Source of the DNA: Gammaproteobacteria bacterium
GTDB taxonomy: Bacteria; Pseudomonadota; Gammaproteobacteria; SZUA-229
Assembly: GCA_024636785.1 (NCBI GenBank)
Contig: JAGXGK010000042.1
Coordinates: 18,636-82,635 of the forward strand
Direction: 5' to 3'
Length of the DNA stretch: 64,000 nt
Below are positions 48,313-60,599 of the stretch, piece by piece (the first letter of the stretch is position 1; every line of letters starts with the position of its first letter). The notes under the pieces were generated by a model. That model was not told the DNA's origin. It ran no database searches and saw only the letters and a list, made by a program, of their open reading frames with translations. Position numbers and translations under genes: made by a program.

Positions 48313-48699
48313 ATGTCACATTCAGCAGTGAAATTGTTAGCGATTACAGAATTGGGTGGCTATCCGGATTTTACCAGTATATATAAGCAGCAGGGATATG
48401 AAGTGGTGAACATCGACAGTGTGCGCAAGGCGGTGAAGCTGATTCGCCAGCACCAGCCTGCCGTGATTGTCTCGGAATTTAATTTCCAGTCCGATTTCCG
48501 TGACCGTACCAGCAGTCTGGAGACGGTGCTATCGTGCGCGCAGGGCGTGGCGGATGCAAAGATGATTGTGTTTTATGAGCAGGAAACCCGGCAGCAGTAT
48601 GCGCGTTTTCTGGAAAGGTTCGAAGTCTACGCTTCGCTGCCTTTCCCCGTTGATGAACAGGCGCTCCGGCGTGTGCTGGCGCAGGCACTGGTAGAATAA
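48313..48699 (+). CDS. Hypothetical protein, receiver-like fold possible
   Basis: Alternating hydrophobic pattern (VKLLAITELGG..., AVIVSEFNF); no clear phospho-Asp pocket. Confidence 0.6.
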   Translation: MSHSAVKLLAITELGGYPDFTSIYKQQGYEVVNIDSVRKAVKLIRQHQPAVIVSEFNFQSDFRDRTSSLETVLSCAQGVADAKMIVFYEQETRQQYARFLERFEVYASLPFPVDEQALRRVLAQALVE

Positions 48700-48818
48700 G
48701 CACTTATGTAACCCGGGCTCAAATGAGCCGGGTTTGATTTAACCTGCCTTTTTATACTTGTATTTGTAAGTGAATATCAAGTAAAAAGCAGGCATTGAGA
48801 ATGTGACAGGCGGTAACT

Positions 48819-49517
48819 ATGACTAGCAACAAGACCATTAACGAACTAATTGAAAGTACCGATTCGGAAGAATCTATCGAGTATCTGAAAAGTTATCTTC
48901 AGATGAAAGAGCAGGCCATGGCCGACCTGGCGGAGGATGCCACCGAGCTGGAGAAGGCCAATCTGAAACTGGATATTGCCGAGGCGCTGGTCGGCGTCGG
49001 TAGGGCGGATGAGGCGTGGTCGGTCGCGCGCGAGGCATTTTCGATGTTTCTGGAAAACGAGCAATGGGAAGAGGCGGTGAAATGCTGTGACGTGCTCTAC
49101 CAGAGCGGCCAGCCCGCCTCACTGGTTGCGCTGGGTCAGGGCGTCTGGCTGGCGGTCACCTATCCCATCGACCCGCAGTTGACTATCAACATGTTGGGTT
49201 ATGTGATTGATGAAACCCCTGAAAAGGCCGATGGCGCGGCGATTGCGGCCATTGTGGCACACTATGTGGCTGATATGCGGGCAGAAGGCAAGGCGCGGGA
49301 GAGCATGACTTTTCTGACTAACCAGATGCTGGCCAATGTCGCGCGCGGCCATTCCGGCATAGAAGATCAGGCCGCCATGGATGTCTGGATGGAAAAGCTG
49401 CAACTGCTGGATCCGGCCGTATTCCTGCCCCGTCTGTCGCTGGTGCTGGGTGCCATTGTGCCGCATGACCAGTGGTGGTTTGACCGTGAAGCCCTGCGCG
49501 AAAAAATCGCTGATTAA
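48819..49517 (+). CDS. Hypothetical helical repeat protein
   Basis: Helix-rich, TPR-like composition. Confidence 0.65.
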   Translation: MTSNKTINELIESTDSEESIEYLKSYLQMKEQAMADLAEDATELEKANLKLDIAEALVGVGRADEAWSVAREAFSMFLENEQWEEAVKCCDVLYQSGQPASLVALGQGVWLAVTYPIDPQLTINMLGYVIDETPEKADGAAIAAIVAHYVADMRAEGKARESMTFLTNQMLANVARGHSGIEDQAAMDVWMEKLQLLDPAVFLPRLSLVLGAIVPHDQWWFDREALREKIAD

Positions 49518-49655
49518 ATAAGGAACAGCTTGTCCGTAAATAACGCGAAGCACGCAAAAAACCTTTTTTGTTTTTAACCTTGCGTGCTCGTGTACCTCTG
49601 ATTTTTTTGAGATGTGCTTACGGTTTGAACGCCCGGATTATTGATTGAACCGGCG

Positions 49656-50312
49656 TTATTTCAGAGAAAGTTCACTGATATCGGGGATGGGTGCTTTCTC
49701 CTTCTCTCTGGGGTTTTCAATGACATCGGCACCCACCTCGGCCATGGAGAGTGTGCTGATGTCGGCGATTTTCTGGGGCGTTACTTCGACCGGGTTTTCG
49801 AGAACGTCGGCGCCCACTTCAGCCATGGAAATATCGCTGATGTCATCAATTTCCTGCGCAACCACTGCAACCGGATTTTCGATAACATCGGCACCGACCT
49901 CAGCCATGGAAATGGCGCTGATATCGCCAATTTCCTGAGGTGTGACCGGCACCGGGTTTTCGATCAGAATAACCCCCGGCTCGGCGATACTGATGCTGTC
50001 AATGCTGGAGTCGGAAGAGTCTGCGGAGGCCTGAGAGTCGGCTGGTACCGGTTCGGCCGGCGCCGCGTTCTGGGGCTGTCCGGCCGCCTCGATTTTGATC
50101 ACCAGACCGATATTTTCCAGCGCGCTGTGGTACTTTTCAGCCATCTCTTCACTGACTTTCGACTTGATGACCTTGCGACCGCCGGCAAAAAAGGACTGGA
50201 TTTTGGCCGGCTCTGTTTTGAACAGCCGGGCCATGTTCTGCTGGACGGTTATTTTGTCTTTACCGGACTGGATAATTCCGTAAAAGACAATATTGAAGAG
50301 AGGTTCGCTCAT
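49656..50312 (-). CDS. Protein with N-terminal conserved domain and 27-aa tandem repeats
   Basis: SD AAGGAG before ATG; repeats ISxISMAEVGADVIENPVxVxPQEIxD. Confidence 0.75.
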   Translation of the reverse strand: MSEPLFNIVFYGIIQSGKDKITVQQNMARLFKTEPAKIQSFFAGGRKVIKSKVSEEMAEKYHSALENIGLVIKIEAAGQPQNAAPAEPVPADSQASADSSDSSIDSISIAEPGVILIENPVPVTPQEIGDISAISMAEVGADVIENPVAVVAQEIDDISDISMAEVGADVLENPVEVTPQKIADISTLSMAEVGADVIENPREKEKAPIPDISELSLK

Positions 50313-50438
50313 GCCGGACTCCTTATAATCGCAGTCTTCTTAATAATTGTTTAGCTTTACCTGCATCCACGTTTAAGTCATGGATTCAGGTTTAGTAGAT
50401 AAGTGTAGTCTAAAGTCATTATTTTCATGAGTGCCGGG

Positions 50439-50714
50439 TTATTTTTTCTCGGGCCGGGTAAAGGGCACCACATGCGAAGTTTTGGGTTCATCAACATAAC
50501 GGGGACGGGCGGTATTGGTATGGCCGTTGGCTTCGGCCAGTTCTTTTTCACGCGCCGAAATCAGTGCAAAGCAGTGCTTGATGTTTTCAACCGTCGCTTC
50601 GGTGAGCGGGTGACGCATACCCTTGGGGGGTGTGGTCTCACGGACAACACCGGAGAGGGTTTTGCGCATGGCAATTAAAATAAGCTGGTCTTTGGAAAGT
50701 TCGTCGTTGTTCAT
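50439..50714 (-). CDS. Hypothetical small protein
   Basis: MNNDELSKDQLILIAMRKTLSGVVRETT...; start revised from 50762. Confidence 0.65.
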   Translation of the reverse strand: MNNDELSKDQLILIAMRKTLSGVVRETTPPKGMRHPLTEATVENIKHCFALISAREKELAEANGHTNTARPRYVDEPKTSHVVPFTRPEKK

Positions 50715-50868
50715 AATTAAATTTTTTAACCGGGTGGCATAGAATGTATAATAGTTTAGCAAATTACTAGGTTTTAGTGTAAGTGACCGGAATGCGGCAA
50801 TAGGGTTTGGCAGTAGCCAGTTGCCTTCTTATTTGAACATCGAAAATATGAATTTGAGGTAAAGTGAA

Positions 50869-51111
50869 ATGCCATATTATATTTACAAAATAAGCTCACA
50901 ACCGGGCATGGATCTGGTGAAAAATCTTGATCTTCTCGGGCAGGAGGCTTCATTTAGAGAGGCCAAGCACATGGCCAGAGAGCTTCGTGCAAAGCTGAAT
51001 GGCGATAAAGGCGTGACTATCAAGGTCATGTTTGCCGATAATCAGCTATCCGCCGAAGAGCAGCTGCTGGAGCATCGGGAAAAGCCCATTACGATGGAGC
51101 ATGAAAAATAA
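50869..51111 (+). CDS. Hypothetical small protein
   Basis: 80-aa ORF after AGGTAAAG. Confidence 0.65.
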   Translation: MPYYIYKISSQPGMDLVKNLDLLGQEASFREAKHMARELRAKLNGDKGVTIKVMFADNQLSAEEQLLEHREKPITMEHEK

Positions 51112-51126
51112 CCTGATGGCTGCTTG

Positions 51127-51579
51127 ATGGAAGAGGATGAATATAAAGCGACTTATCGGGAGATAGCGAAAATTCGCTGTGTTTTTGAGAAGGCGCTGAC
51201 TAATAATCAGTGTAAATGTCGTCTGTCGCAGCATTTCTGGCTGGCGGACAGGGAAGGTTATGCCTGCGAGTCAGAGGAAATAGCAGGTAAATGTGCTCAT
51301 ATTCTTAAAAAGTTGCAGGAAAGTTCGAGATTTTTGCTGAAATCACACGCTGTCGGCGAGCCGCTGCCGCATAACGCAAATATTCGGGTGCAGGTGGGCG
51401 GTCTGCGCGGCCTGAGAGCAGTGCTGGGCAGCGATGAGAAAACCGCTGTAATTTCCGATATCCGCAGCCTGATTGAGCGGGCCGAGCAGCAGTATGACAG
51501 CATGGATGGGTTGCCCTACAGCGAAATAGTCCAGTCTATCGCCAGTTTTCAGGGCCGGAAACGCGGTAAAAACAGGTAG
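51127..51579 (+). CDS. Hypothetical protein
   Basis: MEEDEYKATYREIAKIRCVFEKALTNNQCKC...; closely follows previous gene. Confidence 0.6.
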   Translation: MEEDEYKATYREIAKIRCVFEKALTNNQCKCRLSQHFWLADREGYACESEEIAGKCAHILKKLQESSRFLLKSHAVGEPLPHNANIRVQVGGLRGLRAVLGSDEKTAVISDIRSLIERAEQQYDSMDGLPYSEIVQSIASFQGRKRGKNR

Positions 51580-51614
51580 AGCCATTTTTCGGTCCGAAGT
51601 TTTAAGAGGTTGTT

Positions 51615-51947
51615 GTGTATAAAACTAAAGTTGTACGAGCACGTTCTACCAATGAATATGTCGGCCTCATCGAGCAGGCGCTGGATGATATCTGGGATAT
51701 CCGGCAATCAATTGAATTTGACGGTGAAGGCATTGTCGAGATGGGCTCGTTCATCGACGAGCTGGAAACCAGTCTGAAAGAGATCTACCAGTCGATGAAG
51801 GACGGCACCTATGAGTTTGCCACCGGCGATTTCCCGTTTATGGCCTCGCTCGACAATTATCACGCCTCCATGATTCCCTTCCGCTTCCTGCTGGTGCGTA
51901 TCAATGAGACACACATGAAAGGACTGGAGATCGGCGATCAGGACTGA
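51615..51947 (+). CDS. Hypothetical protein
   Basis: 110-aa acidic helical ORF, GTG/ATG start region. Confidence 0.65.
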   Translation: MYKTKVVRARSTNEYVGLIEQALDDIWDIRQSIEFDGEGIVEMGSFIDELETSLKEIYQSMKDGTYEFATGDFPFMASLDNYHASMIPFRFLLVRINETHMKGLEIGDQD

Positions 51948-52091
51948 TCTTCCGATGGCATAAAAACCGGCCTTCTGATTTATCTATTGCTTCAACCGTG
52001 AGCAGAAATCCGGCATTGGTATTCTTTCGTACCCTCAAACAGCTAAAGATCCCTCCCTGCATTAGCTGCAACTCATCAATTAATCAGGGCA

Positions 52092-52817
52092 TCACTTATC
52101 TTTAATGGAGGCCAGTGCCTCCTCCCTGTTCACCGGTGTGTAGGGAATATCCCTGATTTTGTCATGCACCTGCATGCGGTATTTCACAAAATCCTGTTTC
52201 TCATCAAAGTGTAAAAATGGATTGCCCTGCTTCTGCGTGGCCATGGTTGAGGTCGGGTCGGTGGGGGCGTAATTGTGTCCGGGATGGAGAATGGTGTGGC
52301 TGGGCAGATCGCTACGCAGGTGCTTCAGGCTGTTGAACATCTGCTCGGGGTCGCCACCCGCCATGTCGCAGCGGCCGCAGCCGAAGACAAACAGGGTGTC
52401 GCCGGCGATCAGGTGATCACCCATGTGGTAGCAGGCCGAACCCGGCGTGTGCCCCGGGGTGTGCAGCACCGTGATTTCAGATTCACCGATTTTGATGATA
52501 TCGCCACCCCGGTGCAGGGTGGGTTTTTCCTGCTGCGCCCCCCAGAATTTGGCCTCCTCCTTGAGCAGGTGAATCTGGGCATCGTACTGGTTCAATACCC
52601 GCTCGACGCCATTGACGTGGTCATGATGGCTGTGGGTGAGCAGAATGTCGGTGATCAGAATCTCATTGGCTTTGGCCAGTTCAATCACCTCTTCCACCTC
52701 CCAGGCGGGATCGACAATGGCGGCCCGGTTGCTGGCCTTGTCGTGCAACAGGTAGACGAAATTTTCCATAGGGCCTAGTTCAAGGGCGTGGATCTGGTGG
52801 GGGCTGTCTGATTTCAT
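52092..52817 (-). CDS. Hydroxyacylglutathione hydrolase-type metallo-beta-lactamase
   Basis: THSHHDHVNG, TPGHTPGSACYH, LHPGHNY. Confidence 0.85.
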   Translation of the reverse strand: MKSDSPHQIHALELGPMENFVYLLHDKASNRAAIVDPAWEVEEVIELAKANEILITDILLTHSHHDHVNGVERVLNQYDAQIHLLKEEAKFWGAQQEKPTLHRGGDIIKIGESEITVLHTPGHTPGSACYHMGDHLIAGDTLFVFGCGRCDMAGGDPEQMFNSLKHLRSDLPSHTILHPGHNYAPTDPTSTMATQKQGNPFLHFDEKQDFVKYRMQVHDKIRDIPYTPVNREEALASIKDK

Positions 52818-52949
52818 AAGGGTAAATTTCGTTTATTAACAGTTGCTTATGTTTAAAGGTGGGCGTTTAAAAGGGTGATCATCAGTATAAACATGGTTAT
52901 AATCCGACGCCAGTAATAAAGTGATGACTCACCGGAAGGGGTCTTTTAA

Positions 52950-53966
52950 ATGAGCAAAAAACAGTTAGAGACAAATAACAATAATAATCCGGCTGTGCTG
53001 CCGGTGGAACACGACAAGCGCATCTTATCAAGATTGCAGCTGTTCAGAAATGTGGATCTTGATCATCCGGCCTTTGATGACCTGCTGATGCAGTGCAGCT
53101 ACCGCGAATTAGAAAAAGGCGATTCGCTGCTTTCTATCGATAAGGAAAATCATTATTTATACATTCTGATAAGTGGCCGTTGCAGGATTCAGCTAGGGCA
53201 TCACAACGAAACCCCGCTGGCCACCGTCGAGCCCGGCGAGTGCGTGGGTGAAATGTCCATCATCGACAGTCGGGTGCCTTCAGCTGCGGTTTACGCCACG
53301 GAGTCCAGTCGGGTGCTCGAAATCGAGCAGGAAGTGCTGTGGCGCATGGTGAGTCATTCACACAAGATCGCGAGAAACCTGCTCTATATCATGTCCGAGC
53401 GCGTGCGTTACAGCAATCTGGTCATCGCCGACAGTATTGAGCAGCAGCGTAAGTATCAGCAGCACGCCACCATTGATGCGCTCACCGGGCGACATAATCG
53501 CGGCTGGATGAATGATGTTTTTGCCCGTGAAATACAGCGTGCAGAACGTGAACAGACGCCCTTATGCCTGATGATGCTGGACATCGATTACTTCAAGCAA
53601 TACAACGATAAATATGGCCATCTTGCGGGCGACCGGGTGCTGATGCGGATGGGCGAAGCCGCCGATGCACCGCTCAGAACCAATGACCTGTTTGCGCGTT
53701 ACGGCGGCGAGGAGTTTTCGGTCTTGCTGCCGGAGACGCCCATGGCGCAGGCGCTCATTGTGGCCGAGCGTTTGCGGGTTCACATCAGCAATACCGACCC
53801 CGGCATTCTAGATGGTGTGCAGCTGCCAAAAGTGACTGTATCGATCGGCATCGCCGAATATAAACCGGGTAATACGCTGGAGACGCTGATAGCGGCGGCC
53901 GACATGGCGATGTACCGCGCCAAGAACAATGGCCGCAACTGTGTCAGGATCGCTACCGATGCCTGA
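52950..53966 (+). CDS. Diguanylate cyclase with N-terminal cyclic nucleotide-binding-like domain
   Basis: PGECVGEMSIIDSRVPSA; GGDEF-type GGEEF with RTND I-site five residues upstream. Confidence 0.9.
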   Translation: MSKKQLETNNNNNPAVLPVEHDKRILSRLQLFRNVDLDHPAFDDLLMQCSYRELEKGDSLLSIDKENHYLYILISGRCRIQLGHHNETPLATVEPGECVGEMSIIDSRVPSAAVYATESSRVLEIEQEVLWRMVSHSHKIARNLLYIMSERVRYSNLVIADSIEQQRKYQQHATIDALTGRHNRGWMNDVFAREIQRAEREQTPLCLMMLDIDYFKQYNDKYGHLAGDRVLMRMGEAADAPLRTNDLFARYGGEEFSVLLPETPMAQALIVAERLRVHISNTDPGILDGVQLPKVTVSIGIAEYKPGNTLETLIAAADMAMYRAKNNGRNCVRIATDA

Positions 53967-54028
53967 AGCCTTGCATTGAGCCTCAGATAACTGAAAATAG
54001 GCGCTGAAGATTTTCCAGTGGACTCGTC

Positions 54029-54522
54029 GTGAAAGCAGCCTCCATATACCCAGAACAACCCCCGGCAGAGCGTCCTTCCATCGGCGTGGGGGTGATGCTG
54101 TGGAAAGGCGATTATCTGCTGTTGGGACAGCGCATTGATGCGCAGGGCGCGACCTGCTGGCAGTTTCCCGCTGGCAGTTTCCCGGCGGGTGTCTGGAGGC
54201 CGGTGAGAGCGTACTTGAATGCGCCGCCAGAGAGGTGCGCGAAGAGACCGGTCTGGCTATCGGGTGTGCCCGCCCCGCCGGTTTCAATAACCTGCCGTTT
54301 TCAGTGGGTGAGCGTGACTATGTCACCCTGTATGTCAGCGCCGTTCATCTATCCGGTGTGCCAGAGGTAATGGAGTCGGAAAAGTGCCAAAGCTGGCAAT
54401 GGTTCAATCACCGCGAACTGCCCGAGCCTCTGTTTCCACCCATTACCCATTTGCTCAAGCAGTCACCAGATTTGAGCGTATTTAAGATTGATCTTGAAAC
54501 TCCAGCAGACGGGCAAAAATAA
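54029..54522 (+). pseudogene. NUDIX hydrolase disrupted by a 14-bp tandem duplication
   Basis: ORFs 54029 and 54235 are two halves; removing one copy of CTGGCAGTTTCCCG restores WQFPGGCLEAGESVLECAAREVREETGL. Confidence 0.9.
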
Positions 54523-54829
54523 AATGTGCTCATCTTTCACTTTCATCGGCTGCTGGCTAAAGCCTCTTTTAATGAACCCGTTAATGTAATCTTCCCGCTG
54601 AGTTTTTTGTAGCAAAGCTGGAAGCCGACCGGTCTCCGGTTTTTAAACCACACGTAGTTAGGTGTTGATGATTTTGGCGAGCTGAATGGATTTCACGTAA
54701 CATAACGGACAGTTTCACAAGAACACATTTTGATCATTTGTTGATAAATATAGGCTGAGTTCGAGGCGTGTTCTGTGATCGACTTCTACAATTAAAATTA
54801 AAGTAAAAAGTAAGAGGCATAAAATAAAA

Positions 54830-57741
54830 ATGGCGCAATCCTTTGGGCTTGGCATGCAGGAACTTTGGAACAGTTCACAACTGAGTGGCGGCAACGCCGC
54901 CTGGCTGGAAGCGCTCTACGAAGATTACCTTCGAGACCCCGCCAGTGTGGATGCACAGTGGCGCGAGTTTTTTGATCGCCTGCCCGAAGCAAAGGCGGGC
55001 GAAGTTCACCAGCAGGAAGTGCCGCATGATGAAGTGCGCGCCTATTTCAGGGCACTGGCGAAAGAGCCTCAGCACGCCTCAACCCCGTCCAATGCTTACC
55101 TGCTGGAACAGGGGCGCAAGCAGGTGCAGGTGCTGCAACTGATTAATGCTTACCGGTTTCATGGACATCAGCAGGCCGGAACAAATCCGCTGGACGATAC
55201 AGAAAAAAAACAGGTCGCGGAACTTAAACTCGAATACCACGGCTTAAGCAGCAAAGATCTGAATATCGAATTTGAAACGGGCTCATTGTTTGGCCCGAAA
55301 TGCGCCACGCTCGAACAGATTCATGAAACCCTGGTGCAGAGTTACTGCGGTTCGGTGGGTGTTGAATATATGCACATACTGGCCACCAAAGAGAAGCGCT
55401 GGTTACAGCAGCGCATCGAGGCCGCGGGTCAGAGTTCGGAGCTGAGTATTGAAGAGAAAAAAAATATTCTGCGCCAGCTTAGCGATGCCGAAGGTCTGGA
55501 AAAATATCTGCACACCAAATATGTAGGGCAGAAAAGATTTTCGCTGGAAGGCGGTGAGTCGCTGATCCCCCTGCTCGACGAACTGATCCTGCGCGCCGGC
55601 GCACAGGGCGTCAGGGAGATCGGCATCGGCATGGCGCATCGCGGCCGACTCAATGTGCTGGTTAACATTATGGGCAAAACGCCGGCGGAACTGTTCAGCG
55701 AATTTGAAGGCACCCAGGATGTCACTACGATGACCGGTGACGTGAAATATCATCAGGGCTTTTCCTCCAACGTCAGTACCGCAGGCGGCCCCGTGCATCT
55801 GGCGTTGTCCTTCAATCCTTCGCATCTGGAAATTGTCGGCCCGGTGGTGGAGGGCGCGGTGCGTTCGCGGCAATTCCGGCGCGGTGACAGCGCCGGAGTC
55901 GAAGTCATACCGGTGCAGATACACGGCGATGCAGCATTTTCCGGCCAGGGCGTGGTCATGGAAACTTTGCAGATGTCGCAGTCGCGTGGTTATTCCACCA
56001 AGGGCACGCTGCACATCATCATCAATAATCAGATCGGTTTTACCACCAGCAACCAGCACGATTCACGCTCCACGCATTACTGTACCGACATTGCCAAAAT
56101 GGTGGACGCGCCCATCTTTCATGTTAACGGCGATGACCCTGAAGCGGTCATCCGGGTAACGCGACTGGCTTTCGATTATCGGATGAAATTCAAAACCGAT
56201 GTCGTCATCGACCTGATCTGCTATCGCCGCCATGGCCACAATGAGGCCGATGAACCGAAGGCGACGCAGCCGATGATGTATCAGAAAATTTCATCGCTGC
56301 CGACCACGCGAAGCCTGTATGCGCAGAAACTGGTGGAAGAAGGCAGCCTCAACACAGTGCAGGTTGAGCGTATGATGGCGGCGGTACGCGAACTGCTGGA
56401 AGCGGGCCGGTGTATGGTGCCGCATAAATTAGACGACGGTGAAATCGACACCTCCGAGCTGGTGGACTGGAGCACCTATAAAAGCTGCGCCACGCTGGAC
56501 GACGTGGAAACCGGCGTCGCCAATGAAGTCATGCGCAAACTCAGCGACACCATGCAGCAGCTGCCGGAGGGTTTTGTGCTCAATCCCCGCGTGGCCAAAA
56601 TTGTTGCCGACCGGCATAAGATGGCCGTAGGCGCGTTGCCCATAGACTGGGGCTACGCCGAGATCATGGCCTACGCCACCTTATTGCACGACGGATTTTC
56701 GGTGCGTCTCTCCGGCCAGGACTGCGCGCGCGGCACCTTCTTTCATCGCCATGCGGTGCTGCACAATCAGAAAGAGCGCGTGGCTTTCGTGCCGCTGCGC
56801 AGTCTGGGCAAAGACAAAAATAATTTTCTGGTCATCGACTCGCTGCTCTCCGAGCTGGCGGTGCTGGCATTCGAATATGGCTTCTCTACTTCCGACCCGA
56901 AAACACTCACTTTGTGGGAAGCGCAGTTCGGTGACTTTGCCAATGGTGCGCAGATCGTGATCGATCAGTTCATCTCTTCCGGTGAACATAAATGGGGGCG
57001 AGCCAGTGGTCTGGTGATGCTGCTGCCGCATGGTTACGAAGGTCAGGGTGCCGAACATTCTTCGGCACGACCGGAGCGTTTTCTACAGCTGTGCGCCGAA
57101 CAGAACATGCAGGTATGCGTGCCCACCACCCCGGCGCAGATGTTTCATCTGCTACGTCGGCAGATGGTGCGCAAGTGCAGAAAACCGCTTATCGTCATGA
57201 CCCCGAAAAGTTTATTGCGGCACAAACTCTGCGTCAGCACCCTGGAGGATATGACGGCGGGCAGCTTCCGCAGAGTCATCGCTGAAGTCGAGGCGATTGA
57301 TCCGGCAAAAGTTGAGCGGGTTATTTTATGCAGCGGCAAAGTCTATTACGACTTGCTGGAAAAACGCCGGCAGGAAGCCATTGACTATGTTGCCATCATC
57401 CGCGTCGAGCAGCTGTATCCCTTCCCGGCGCCAGAGTTGAATGCAATATTAAAGTGTTACACTAAAACAAAAACACTAATATGGTGTCAGGAAGAGCCGA
57501 TGAATCAGGGTGCATGGGATTTTTTCCGGCCCCGCGCCAATGACCGGCTGGAGAAGGAGTGGGAGTTGCATTATGTGGGTCGCGAATCCTCTTCAGCACC
57601 GGCAGTGGGTTCGGCCAAACTGCACGTCATCCAGCAGGCCCAACTGGTGGAGCGTGCCCTGCTGTTTAATGAAAAAGAGTTGTTTGATGATAAAAAACGG
57701 GTTGATGAAAAAAAGCGTGAGCACAAGAGGCAGGCAAAACG

Positions 57742-57745
<4 letters not shown>
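54830..57745 (+). CDS. sucA: 2-oxoglutarate dehydrogenase E1
   Basis: Full-length E1, [25 protein letters not shown]. Confidence 0.97.
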
Positions 57746-59046
<1,301 letters not shown>

Positions 59047-59065
59047 GCCAACGCCGGAGTCAGCC

Positions 59066-60499
59066 ATGAGCAAAAAATACGATGTAGTGGTTATTGGTGC
59101 CGGCCCGGCCGGTTATGTCGCCGCCATTCGTTGCGCGCAGCTGGGCCTGAGCGTGGTCTGCGTGGATGAATGGCACAATCGGGCGGGTGAATCTTCGCTC
59201 GGCGGCACCTGTTTGAACGTGGGCTGCATTCCCTCCAAGGCCCTGCTGGAATCATCCCACTTATATGCGCTCTCGCAGAAGCAATTCGAGGATCACGGTA
59301 TCACGGCGGCGGAAAGCGGTATCGATGTACCGGCGATGATGGCGCGCAAGGACAGGGTGGTGAATGAACTCACCCAGGGCATCAAGGCGCTGTTCAAGGC
59401 GAACAAGGTTAAATTTGTTCACGGTCACGCGCGGCTGGCGCAGGGCAAAAAAGTCGAGGTGCACGAGCGCGGTGGAAAAAAAATAATCGACACGCTTGAG
59501 GCGAAAAATATCATCCTGGCGTCGGGTTCGTCTTCGGTGCATCTGGATCAGGCACCGCTGGATCACCAGTACATTGTCGATTCCACCGGCGCGCTGGAAT
59601 TCGATGCCGTGCCCGAACGCCTGGGCATTATCGGTGCCGGCGCCATCGGGCTGGAGCTGGGTAGCGTCTGGTCGCGTCTGGGCTCGGAGGTGGTGCTGAT
59701 CGAAGCCATGGACGAGTTTTTGAGCATTGTTGACCAGCAGATTTCACGCGCCGCTTTTCACAGCTATAAAAAACAGGGGCTGGATATCCGCATCAATGCG
59801 CGGCTGTTATCGGCCACGGCAAAAAACAACGAGGTGCAGGTCACCTACGAAGACAACCGTGGTGCCCAGCAGGTGACATTCGACAGACTGATTGTGGCGG
59901 TGGGCCGCAAACCCAATAGCGACACCATGTTCGGTGATGAGATCGAGCTGGAGTTCGATGAGCGCGCCTGTATTCATGTCAACAAACATTGCGAGACCAG
60001 CGTGCCCGGTATTTATGCTATCGGCGATATCGTGCGCGGCCCGATGCTGGCGCACAAGGGTTCCGAAGAGGGGGTGATGGTGGCTGAGCGTATCGCCGGG
60101 CAGGACTCTAGCGTGAATTATGATCATATCCCCTCGGTGATTTACAGCCATCCCGAAATCGCCTGGGTGGGTAAAACCGAGCAGGATTGTGAGGCCGAAG
60201 CCATACCGGTGAATATCGGGGTGTTCCCGATGAGCGCCAGCGGCCGTGCCAGAGCCATGGGCGACAGCGAAGGCATGGTGAAAATCATCGCCCACAAGGA
60301 GACCGACCGGGTGCTGGGCGTGCACATTTTTGCCGCCCAGGCGTCCGAGATGATCGCGCAGGCGGTGACCGCGATGGCCATGCAGGCCAGCGCGGAAGAC
60401 ATCGCCCTCACCGTTTTTGCCCATCCCACCCTGTCTGAATCGCTGCACGAGGCCGCGCTGGCGGTGGGTCGACGCGCCATTCATATCAAGAACGGATAA
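59066..60499 (+). CDS. lpd: Dihydrolipoyl dehydrogenase E3
   Basis: GGTCLNVGCIPSKALL; HAHPTLSE-like FAHPTLSESLHEA. Confidence 0.97.
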   Translation: MSKKYDVVVIGAGPAGYVAAIRCAQLGLSVVCVDEWHNRAGESSLGGTCLNVGCIPSKALLESSHLYALSQKQFEDHGITAAESGIDVPAMMARKDRVVNELTQGIKALFKANKVKFVHGHARLAQGKKVEVHERGGKKIIDTLEAKNIILASGSSSVHLDQAPLDHQYIVDSTGALEFDAVPERLGIIGAGAIGLELGSVWSRLGSEVVLIEAMDEFLSIVDQQISRAAFHSYKKQGLDIRINARLLSATAKNNEVQVTYEDNRGAQQVTFDRLIVAVGRKPNSDTMFGDEIELEFDERACIHVNKHCETSVPGIYAIGDIVRGPMLAHKGSEEGVMVAERIAGQDSSVNYDHIPSVIYSHPEIAWVGKTEQDCEAEAIPVNIGVFPMSASGRARAMGDSEGMVKIIAHKETDRVLGVHIFAAQASEMIAQAVTAMAMQASAEDIALTVFAHPTLSESLHEAALAVGRRAIHIKNG

Positions 60500-60560
60500 A
60501 AAAGTTTTATAATACCGCCGCATAATCAACCCATTTCATTTCGAGCCGAGGTTTGAAGTG

Positions 60561-60599
60561 ATGCAACAAAAACAGCCGGGATACCCATACAGCGCATGA
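60561..60599 (+). other. Putative 12-codon leader [15 protein letters not shown] overlapping sucC start (ATGA)
   Basis: GAGG about 10 nt upstream; stop TGA overlaps sucC ATG. Confidence 0.4.

Noticed and set aside
49525-49620. AGCACGCAA...TTGCGTGCT inverted repeat as a mobile element
   Set aside because: Short arms between convergent genes; more simply a terminator or repeat fragment.
49641-50354. Plus-strand ORF with Gly/His/Phe-rich repeats (SHGNIADVINF...)
   Set aside because: Mirror of the 27-aa repeat protein; the minus strand has a proper ribosome-binding site and balanced composition.
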